NCBI GenBank assembly: GCA_028822575.1
Contig: JAPKDN010000247.1
Location: 1 to 5,421 of the forward strand
Length of the DNA: 5,421 nucleotides
Origin: Alphaproteobacteria bacterium
Lineage (GTDB): Bacteria; Pseudomonadota; Alphaproteobacteria; Thalassobaculales; Thalassobaculaceae
Direction: 5' to 3'
The notes beneath the pieces were generated by a model. That model searched no databases. It saw nothing but the letters and a program-made list of their open reading frames with translations, and was not told where the DNA came from. The translations under genes were made by a program, and so were the position numbers. Positions 1-5,421 of the stretch are shown here, piece after piece (within the stretch, counting starts at the first letter, position 1; each line of letters begins with the position of its first letter).

Positions 1-1152
1 GGGAGATAAAGCAGGATGTGATCAACCGCGCGATGCAACGCCTGCTCTCCGCCGATCATACCGATTCTGCCGACGGCTTCCCGCCAGATGACGACCAACT
101 CGTGCCAGCCGTCCAAGGTATAGTAAACGTTGCGCAGAAGCTTTTCAGCTAGTCGAGTGATCTGGCGATTTCATCGAACATGTCAGTGAAAAAGCCAGCA
201 GCGAATCCAGTCGCATCGGCCGTGAATTAACATAGGTGATGGCCTGATCATAGACCTCAAGGATTAATAGGATGGATTGGGCGACGCCACCACTGGTGGT
301 CGCGCCTTGCTCATGCAGGGGGTTTGGAAATCCAGCAGATGGTGGTGTTGCGTGAACAGAAAGCCGTTGAGACGCTCTTCTACCGGGCCGCTGCACTGCC
401 GAAGAGTGCGATCAAGCCCACTGGGGAATCCATCCAATTTCTTACATTTTCCACGGACGTTCCACCACGCTTGGCGACGAATTGCACCACGCGTTCGATA
501 AGCATTCGTATATCGAAACCAGCACTCTGTTGCGTGTCGATGACGAGAACCAAACGTGTTTTGGCGTTGGCGTTGGCGTTGGCCTTGGCCATGAAGGCAT
601 CACCGCAGCTGATGCAACATTTTCGCGTCAATTGGGCAAGACAGGACAAGTGAACGCTTTTGCGGTCGAAACGGTTATTTGCCGTCTGGTCGTGCGCAAG
701 TTGGCGTGTGTCCTCTTTCGGGTTATCGGTCGGGTCGGCGCGCTGGCAGAGCAGTCGAATGTAGATTGGATCAATGGGCTGCTTGCCATGAAAACACATA
801 ACATTCTGCATAATAAGCAGGTCGTGCTCGCTAAACGTCGCCTGATCCCTCAGGCCACGCCAGGGGATGACCGTCAATTGCCCGCAGCTGACTCCGGAAT
901 AGTTCGGGAGGACCGCTTCCAGCACACGGTCCTCGCCAAAATCATAATCCCGAACGTGCGCGTGATCGAATCCGGGATGAGCCAGCGGCACGGTTGTGCC
1001 TCGGCGCTCGAAAGTTGTTGGAAGGTTATGGTGTGTTGCCATTGGCGGTTGCCTGGAAAAGCCTTCTGAACGCCACCGGCTTGCGTGATCGTGAATAGCG
1101 GCGATACTGGCGTCGGCGCCGATTGCCCGGGAAATCGGTGATTCGTGCTCAA
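1..1152 (-). pseudogene. frameshifted remnant of an unidentified protein gene downstream of rppH
   Basis: No family was recognised. On the minus strand, protein-like stretches continue one another in successive frames. The first runs from TTG 1152 (overlapping the rppH TGA) to about 993, beginning [14 protein letters not shown]. The second runs from about 992 to 387 (DYDFGEDRVLEAVLPNYSG, GQLTVIPWRGLRD, LVLVIDTQQSAGFDIRMLIE). The third, about 384-323, includes PVEERLNGFLFTQHHHLLDF. The fourth, about 317-227, includes SILLILEVYDQAITYVN. The fifth, about 224-166, includes GFAAGFFTDMFDEIA. The sixth, about 163-1, includes NVYYTLDGWHELVVIWREA and is open at the edge. Every junction fits one missing base, at CC 992-993, CCC 385-387, CCCCC 318-322, TT 225-226 and CC 164-165. 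Restored, it would be about 385 residues before the edge. The longest single frame (380-1168, 262 residues) would itself start inside rppH. It is probably a decayed gene; base-calling errors or a different choice of frames remain possible. Confidence 0.5.
561..590. repeat. hexanucleotide tandem repeat, five TTGGCS units
   Basis: Three perfect TTGGCG units (561-578) are followed by two TTGGCC units (579-590). On the minus strand, in the longest frame of the broken gene, this encodes an Ala-Lys then Ala-Asn dipeptide run (AKANANANAK). The unit is a multiple of three, so copy-number change would alter length and not frame. It is the only obvious simple repeat in the window. Confidence 0.8.
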
Positions 1153-1643
1153 GTCGACGGTTGAGCAAGGTTTCGGAACTCGCGAACCACGGCTTCGTAA
1201 ACTGGTCGCTTGAACGCGATTATCAAGCTTGGTAGCTCGTCGATATCGCGCCAGGCCCAGTCATCGAATTCGGCATAGCGGTAGCCGAGATCGATCTCAC
1301 GGTCCAAACCTGTGAACCGCATGGCGAACCATTTTTGACGCTGTCCGCGATAACGGTTTGCGAAAGACCGTCGGGAGATAACAGTTGGATAGTCATAGGT
1401 TAGCCATTCTGCGGTTTCGGCCAGCACCTCCACCGAGCGAACACCGGTTTCCTCGGTCAATTCCCTAAGCGCGGCGGCGCGTGGGTCCTCACCAGCATCG
1501 ACACCCCCTTGCGGCATCTGCCAAGCGTCGACACTTAGGTCGTTACGGTGCCCGACGAACACGTCGCCATTTTGATTCAGCAACAGGATACCAACACAAA
1601 GCCGATAAGGAAGGGACGAAGAGTTCGAAGCGGAATGACCCAT
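1149..1643 (-). CDS. rppH: RNA pyrophosphohydrolase RppH (Nudix hydrolase)
   Basis: Cytoplasmic Nudix enzyme that removes pyrophosphate from the 5' triphosphate end of RNA and so triggers mRNA decay by 5'-monophosphate-sensing endonucleases. The protein is 164 residues, close to the usual 155-175. The Nudix box GX5EX7REUXEEXGU fits exactly at residues 46-68 (GGVDAGED through RELTEETGV), with metal-binding glutamates E61, E64 and E65. RppH-specific signs are WQMPQGG just before the box, [11 protein letters not shown] at about 100-110, and [17 protein letters not shown] followed by [13 protein letters not shown] at the end. These match E. coli RppH better than a generic MutT. The ATG at 1643 is the first possible Met and lies 6 bases after the deacetylase stop. 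Only a weak GAGATAG stands before it, which suggests coupling to upstream translation. Its TGA overlaps a TTG (1152-1150) that may start the broken gene downstream. Confidence 0.95.
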   Translation of the reverse strand: MGHSASNSSSLPYRLCVGILLLNQNGDVFVGHRNDLSVDAWQMPQGGVDAGEDPRAAALRELTEETGVRSVEVLAETAEWLTYDYPTVISRRSFANRYRGQRQKWFAMRFTGLDREIDLGYRYAEFDDWAWRDIDELPSLIIAFKRPVYEAVVREFRNLAQPST

Positions 1644-1649
1644 AAACGA

Positions 1650-2945
1650 CTATCTCAAACTCTGTTTATCGGCGATCGCCGAGATAGGTGCCAGGTTGAT
1701 CCCGTGGGCCTTCAAGCTGGGAAGCCATGCGGTCAATCGGTCCAGTGTAACCGGGTAGGGGTGGGCCAGGCCAACCGCGAAACGATTGGCCTTGGTGATT
1801 TCGTGTAGTTCGGTGAGGCGGCCCTCAATCGCTCGTACCGAAGGCGTTGCGTCGATGAATCGATTATTGAACGCATGTGGGAGCTGGATCTGGGATGCCA
1901 GTTCCGGCCCCATGCTTCGAGAGGTCGCACGGCTATCCACATAAAGCAGACCTCGTTTCTTCAAGGTTTGCAGCACGGGACTTAGTGATTCCACATTCAC
2001 GCTAAACGCTGATCCCATGGTCCCTAGCAATCCGACATATCCTCCGGCGCTTTTCATAACACTTTCGAGGCGGTTCAGATTCTCGACCTCGCTTGCGGAT
2101 GTCAAAAGGGTGTTGCGTCCGGGGTCACTGCGCGGAAAGCCGCTGGGTTCCATCGGAAGATCAATGAGGACCTCGTGACCTTTTCGCCGGGCTCTCGCCA
2201 CCCAGTCCTGCAAGTCGGGGGTGATGGACGAAAAGGATAAGGTGACTTGTGGAGGAAGCGCTTCCAATGCGGCCTCCGTGGTGCGGGGGGACAAGCCGAG
2301 ATTGGTGACTATAATCGCAAGGCGTGGTCTGCTGTCTGTCTCGTCGAATTTTGCGGAATACTCCACCCATGACTGTCGGCCGTCGACGGAAATCTTCGGA
2401 AGTGGGCCATCCTCGGTCTGTTCGATGAGGTCTGGGTTGACAATATCGACAAGCGGGCCCGAAGGTGGCTTGCCGTCAGGCGCTACCGCGTCCTTGGCCA
2501 TGTCTATGGCTGACGTCTCAACCACCGCATCCGCTGAGGTCGCCTCCACGGCGTCCCGGCTGGAGTTTTCCGGGGCAGGCTCCCCTTCCGCCAGAACAGC
2601 AACCGTAAGGGTTGGATGTAATGCGGTGCGCGCCTCGGTGGCAAGTTCGGCGTTGACGACCAACCAACCAACTAAGGCGCCAATACCAACGAGTATGAAC
2701 AGGGCGCCAAGAACCGCAGCGACGATCGCAACGATCCGGCCCCACCGCCGTTTCGGTTTTGCATCGGGCTCGGCTGGGTCATCATCGAACACGGGGGCGC
2801 CATCTTTGATGATCTGCTCGTCATCACCGATTGCCGTATCCTCGCTCTTGTCGAGAACGTCCTGATCTTCGGGGTCCTCGCCGCCGCGCTTGCGGAATCG
2901 GCTCAGAAGTCCGGAGATGGACGGTATTGAGATTGATAGTTTCAA
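1650..2945 (-). CDS. divergent polysaccharide deacetylase family protein (YibQ-like, DUF610), membrane-anchored
   Basis: A 431-residue envelope protein of the divergent polysaccharide deacetylase family, related to E. coli YibQ, whose biochemical role is not established. Residues 1-66 are short and basic, then very acidic (many Asp/Glu), and should be cytoplasmic. One membrane segment lies at about 71-97 (IVAIVAAVLGALFILVGIGA onward). A low-complexity Ala/Glu/Pro linker runs to about 200. The family domain is at about 207-425: PRLAIIVTNLGLS, then GHEVLIDLPMEPSGFP (H257), GGYVGLLGTMGSAF, GLLYVDSRAT (D337) and AHPYPVTLDRL (H395). The Asp pair usual on the first strand of deacetylases is Thr214-Asn215 here, so catalysis is doubtful. 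The start is TTG at 2945. There is no ATG or GTG between it and the in-frame stop upstream at 2988, and the next possible start is near residue 52. It overlaps the ctpA stop (TTGA) and precedes rppH by 6 bases. Confidence 0.92.
   Translation of the reverse strand: MKLSISIPSISGLLSRFRKRGGEDPEDQDVLDKSEDTAIGDDEQIIKDGAPVFDDDPAEPDAKPKRRWGRIVAIVAAVLGALFILVGIGALVGWLVVNAELATEARTALHPTLTVAVLAEGEPAPENSSRDAVEATSADAVVETSAIDMAKDAVAPDGKPPSGPLVDIVNPDLIEQTEDGPLPKISVDGRQSWVEYSAKFDETDSRPRLAIIVTNLGLSPRTTEAALEALPPQVTLSFSSITPDLQDWVARARRKGHEVLIDLPMEPSGFPRSDPGRNTLLTSASEVENLNRLESVMKSAGGYVGLLGTMGSAFSVNVESLSPVLQTLKKRGLLYVDSRATSRSMGPELASQIQLPHAFNNRFIDATPSVRAIEGRLTELHEITKANRFAVGLAHPYPVTLDRLTAWLPSLKAHGINLAPISAIADKQSLR
2942..2945 (-). 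promoter_or_regulatory. TTGA stop/start overlap coupling ctpA to the deacetylase gene
   Basis: The ctpA TGA (2944-2942) shares two bases with the TTG start of the next gene (2945-2943). A GGGAAA run sits directly against the TTG, too close for a normal Shine-Dalgarno. Start by ribosomes that have just finished ctpA is therefore the likely mechanism (inference). Confidence 0.55.
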
Positions 2946-4276
2946 TTTCCCGTGCGCGTTTTGAGGAGACTGAGGCCCCGAAGGAGGTCAACGGCGCGGG
3001 CAAGCTGATAGTCTTCCTCCGCCTGCTCCTTGACTGACTTGCGAGCTGCTGGTTTTACTTTCGGCGCGTCCTTACGCTCGGTCGTCCCCGCACTCTCCAG
3101 AGCATTTCGCAAATCGGTTTCGCGCCGACGCTTCGCGCTGTCGAATTTCTCGATCTTTGCGGTCGGCACGATGATATCGGGTGAAATGCCAGTTTTTTGA
3201 ATCGACCGTCCGGAGGGCGTGTAGTAACGGGCTGTGGTCAACCGCATCGCGACATTGCCGGGTAATGGGACGATGGTCTGAACCGATCCCTTGCCGAAGG
3301 ATTGGGTGCCTAGGATGATCGCGCGACGATGATCCTGCAGCGCGCCTGCGACGATCTCCGACGCTGACGCCGAGCCGCCATTGATCAGGACGACGACGGG
3401 CTTGCCGTCCGTCACGTCCCCCGCCGTCGCGTGAACGCGCGATGCGTCATTCGGATCACGACCGCGGGTAGAGACGATTTCGCCCTTTTCCAGAAACGAG
3501 TCGCTGACCGAAATTGCTTGGTCCAACAGTCCTCCGGGATTGTTACGAAGATCGATCACGAAACCGGCGAGCTTATCGCCCAGTTCACTCGAAAGCGCGG
3601 CGACACCGTTTTGGAGGCCCGAGGTGGTCTGTTCGTTGAAGGTCGTGATGCGGACATAGCCGACATCGCCGACGGCCTCGTAACGAACCGATCGGATCTT
3701 AATCGTCGCCCGCTGGATCGTTACGTCGAATGGTTTGGCGCTTTTGCGGCGAACCGACAGGACGATCTTGGAGTCAACCGGACCCCGCATCCGCTCGACT
3801 GCTTGCCCTAAAGTCAAACCCTGGACGGTGTCACCGTCCAAATGGGTGATCAGGTCACCGGGCTCTAACCCGGCGCGGGAAGCAGGCGTGTCGTCGATCG
3901 GCGACACGACCTTGACCACGCCGTTCTCCATGGTGACCTCGATGCCAAGGCCGCCGAACTCGCCTTTTGTTTGGACCCGCATGTCGCTGTAATTTTTAGA
4001 GGTCAGGAAGTTCGAATGAGGATCTAACGATGTGAGCATTCCGTTGATCGCCGCTTCGATCAATTCCTGGTCGCTGACCTCTTCGACATATTCGGCGCGA
4101 ACGCGCTCAAAAACATCGCCAAAAAGATTTAGCTGGCGATAGGTATCGGGGGAATTTGCGCTTTGAGCCATGGCTCCAAGTGGCGTGGTGAGCAGAGTGG
4201 CCACGAAGGTGATGCCTATAAGGCCTCGTTGGAGCCTTTGGGGCCATGGGGTGCGTGTCGCGAGGGTGAAGTTCAT
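2942..4276 (-). CDS. ctpA: C-terminal processing protease CtpA (peptidase family S41)
   Basis: Secreted serine protease that cleaves periplasmic proteins near their C-termini. The protein is 444 residues with the ATG at 4276. A signal peptide spans about 1-37 (Arg-rich n-region, hydrophobic LIGITFVATLL, likely cut AMA|QS). The conserved N-terminal helix region reads GMLTSLDPHSNFL (about 79-91). The PDZ domain covers about 107-177 and starts in the GEFGGLGIEV block. The protease core follows, with VIDLRNNPGGLLDQA. The catalytic Ser is S304 in NGGSASASEIVAGAL, the general-base Lys is K329 in FGKGSVQT, and Q333 matches the third conserved residue of the E. coli Prc site. The C-terminal tail is charged, with repeated Lys, Arg and Glu. 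A start 11 codons upstream (GTG at 4309) is open but would overlap envC by 37 bases and put a polar leader before the signal peptide. The ATGA overlap with envC makes 4276 the better choice. The sequence looks intact with all catalytic residues. Confidence 0.97.
   Translation of the reverse strand: MNFTLATRTPWPQRLQRGLIGITFVATLLTTPLGAMAQSANSPDTYRQLNLFGDVFERVRAEYVEEVSDQELIEAAINGMLTSLDPHSNFLTSKNYSDMRVQTKGEFGGLGIEVTMENGVVKVVSPIDDTPASRAGLEPGDLITHLDGDTVQGLTLGQAVERMRGPVDSKIVLSVRRKSAKPFDVTIQRATIKIRSVRYEAVGDVGYVRITTFNEQTTSGLQNGVAALSSELGDKLAGFVIDLRNNPGGLLDQAISVSDSFLEKGEIVSTRGRDPNDASRVHATAGDVTDGKPVVVLINGGSASASEIVAGALQDHRRAIILGTQSFGKGSVQTIVPLPGNVAMRLTTARYYTPSGRSIQKTGISPDIIVPTAKIEKFDSAKRRRETDLRNALESAGTTERKDAPKVKPAARKSVKEQAEEDYQLARAVDLLRGLSLLKTRTGN
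4273..4276 (-). promoter_or_regulatory. ATGA stop/start overlap coupling envC to ctpA
   Basis: The ctpA ATG (4276-4274) overlaps the envC TGA (4275-4273) in the classic ATGA form. A purine run AAAGGGA (4295-4289) lies 12 bases before the ATG, a rather long spacing, so coupling probably helps initiation. This junction decides the ctpA start in favour of 4276 over the upstream GTG. Confidence 0.6.
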
Positions 4277-5421
4277 TGGATTGCCGTATCCCTTTGGGTG
4301 GATAACCAAGCCAGCGGGTCTACTGGCGCTCCATCTTGTCTTAATTCGATATATAGATGCCTCGACTTGAGGTCACCGATAGTTTTGGCATTTTTCATCG
4401 TTCCCACAGGCTCTCCCGCGAGCAATCCTTGACCGGTTTGAACGTCGACCCGACCCAGTCCCGCCAGAAGAGTAAGAAACCCTTGGCCGTGTTCAATAAT
4501 TATTATACGCCCGTATCCTCGAAACGGACCGGCATAAATCACTTTGCCGTCATGTGCCGCCACGACGGGAGCGTTGGGGCGGGTTTGTACGGTGATCCCC
4601 TTCGCCGCCAGACCAACCACGTCGGTCTCGCCGAAACGTCCGACCAGTCGACCGATCGTGGGAAATGTTATGCGCCCCTTGTTAGCCGCGAAGGAGCCAG
4701 CCTGGGGGACGGTCGCGATACTCGCGCTGGGCGTCGGTGTTGTTGGCGCGACTGCGGTTTGCTCTGACGGTCGGGTGTGTATCGTGGCATGAGGCGCGTG
4801 TTTGGCTGGTCTTCTGACTTGGGTACCTGGTTGTTCCGCGGTCGGTCTCTCGGTTTCGATAAGGGTTTGCAGGCGGCCGGCTGCGGTCGCCTGGCTCCTG
4901 CCATGCTTTTTTAACGCGACGAAAAGCTCCCCCAACGTCGTGGCCGACCGCGCGAGTTGATTCCGGTCATCGGCCGACGGTTGGGTCGCCCTGCTCATGG
5001 CGACCCAAAGCGTGTTCTTTCGTTCGATAAGCTGGTTCAATTGATCTCGTCGCTTTTCTAGAGCCTGGATGGCGGCCTGAAATCGGTCTTGCTCGGTCCA
5101 AATTTGATGGTTCAGCGCATCCAGCTTGGTCAACTCACCCTGAATCAGATCTGCCTCGTGTTTGATGTTCGGTACGAGATAGCGCACCAGCATCATCGCC
5201 CTTGCGGTATCTAAGGGCGGGCGGGCCGAGGTGAGAATCGCTTCGGGTGGGCGACGGGCCAGTCGTTGCATGGCGGCGGTCAAGCTGCCAAGCTTGGCCC
5301 GCAGCTCGGAAAGGTAGTGTGCGCGATCCGAATGCCGGGCTTTCAGAATAGCTAGCCGCTTTTCCGCCTGATTGACAACCGCTTCGTGTGCCTGGGCGGT
5401 ACGCGCGCTTATTATAAGCTG
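4273..5421 (-). CDS. envC: EnvC-type murein hydrolase activator, degenerate LytM (M23) domain, N-terminus beyond window
   Basis: Periplasmic activator of peptidoglycan amidases at the division septum, by homology to E. coli EnvC and Caulobacter LdpF. The frame is open to the window edge, so 382 residues are visible and the signal peptide and true start are missing. Visible residues 1 to about 190 are Gln-, Glu-, Lys- and Arg-rich heptad-like coiled coil, including the typical AAMQRLARRPPEA stretch near residue 50. A Pro/Thr/Ala-rich linker follows (about 190-245). The LytM domain (about 249-373) contains VVAAHDGKVIYAGPFRGYG and ends HLYIELRQDGAPVDPLAWL. Three of the four zinc ligands of active M23 enzymes appear to be lost: the H and D of the first motif region (GLAAKGITVQT) and the second His of HxH (HLY here). 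It is therefore probably a non-catalytic activator, as known for EnvC. Its TGA overlaps the ctpA ATG. A TTG at 5283 gives a shorter frame but would cut the coiled coil. Confidence 0.93.
   Translation of the reverse strand, partial: QLIISARTAQAHEAVVNQAEKRLAILKARHSDRAHYLSELRAKLGSLTAAMQRLARRPPEAILTSARPPLDTARAMMLVRYLVPNIKHEADLIQGELTKLDALNHQIWTEQDRFQAAIQALEKRRDQLNQLIERKNTLWVAMSRATQPSADDRNQLARSATTLGELFVALKKHGRSQATAAGRLQTLIETERPTAEQPGTQVRRPAKHAPHATIHTRPSEQTAVAPTTPTPSASIATVPQAGSFAANKGRITFPTIGRLVGRFGETDVVGLAAKGITVQTRPNAPVVAAHDGKVIYAGPFRGYGRIIIIEHGQGFLTLLAGLGRVDVQTGQGLLAGEPVGTMKNAKTIGDLKSRHLYIELRQDGAPVDPLAWLSTQRDTAIQ

Noticed and set aside
287..299. Palindrome CCACCA-C-TGGTGG as a possible operator or terminator
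   Set aside because: It has a single central base, so no loop can form, and no T-run follows. It lies inside a protein-like minus-strand segment.
324..653. Plus-strand open frame with a convincing first 40 residues (EIQQMVVLREQKAVETLF)
   Set aside because: Codon bias here is ambiguous, but the rest of the frame is low quality (LALALALAM from the hexamer repeat), and the minus strand gives a longer set of linkable segments.
482..1069. Plus-strand open frame of 195 codons
   Set aside because: It is in exact antisense phase with the longer minus-strand frame (380-1168), has the Val/Ile/Arg-rich look of a mirror frame and shows no recognisable motif.
874..1152. Minus-strand 92-codon frame as a complete small gene after rppH
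   Set aside because: Its second half (RTVCWKRSSRTIPESAAGN) is poor, while the neighbouring frame becomes strongly protein-like at the same place. It is better read as the 5' part of the frameshifted gene.
2221..2865. Plus-strand open frame of 214 codons
   Set aside because: It is Ser/Ala/Thr-rich and lies wholly inside the deacetylase gene, whose domain and membrane segment are clear on the minus strand.
2981..2988. Perfect AAGGAGGT Shine-Dalgarno-like sequence on the plus strand
   Set aside because: No start codon follows at a suitable distance. The bases encode part of the ctpA tail (LLRGLSLLK) on the minus strand.
5281..5283. TTG at 5283 as the envC start
   Set aside because: The frame stays open to the window edge for 46 more codons with coiled-coil composition (EAVVNQAEKRLAILKA), and starting here would leave no signal peptide.

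Overview
The window looks like part of an alphaproteobacterial chromosome, probably Rhodospirillales-like. This is inferred from the gene set and order (EnvC-type activator, CtpA protease, YibQ-type deacetylase-like protein, RppH), a moderately GC-rich composition and the protein style. No rRNA or other taxonomic marker is present. All confident genes lie on the minus strand and read from the right edge to the left.

Region by region, in the direction of transcription: 5421-4273 holds most of an EnvC-type murein hydrolase activator, open at the window edge. 4276-2942 is a complete C-terminal-processing S41 protease (ctpA). 2945-1650 is a membrane-anchored divergent polysaccharide deacetylase family protein. 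1643-1149 is the RNA pyrophosphohydrolase rppH. The genes are packed tightly: an ATGA stop/start overlap (envC/ctpA), a TTGA overlap (ctpA/deacetylase) and a 6-base gap (deacetylase/rppH). They very probably form one translationally coupled operon. E. coli also has envC next to the deacetylase-like gene yibQ, so this is a known cell-envelope neighbourhood with ctpA placed between the two. EnvC-type proteins switch on septal amidases, CtpA trims periplasmic proteins and the deacetylase-like protein is envelope-anchored. RppH, which starts mRNA decay, is the odd partner.

The last 1.15 kb (1152-1) contains no intact recognisable gene. Reading the minus strand, protein-like segments follow one another in successive frames. 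They can be joined by restoring one missing base at each of five places, four in C runs and one in a T run. All five changes have the same sign. This is best read as a decayed downstream gene of unknown function, or less likely as a local cluster of homopolymer base-calling errors. The four upstream genes show no such damage over 4.2 kb. A five-unit TTGGCS hexamer repeat lies inside it. No RNA genes, mobile elements, CRISPR arrays or convincing terminators were seen, and no clear novel system was found. The decayed unknown gene is the part most worth checking.
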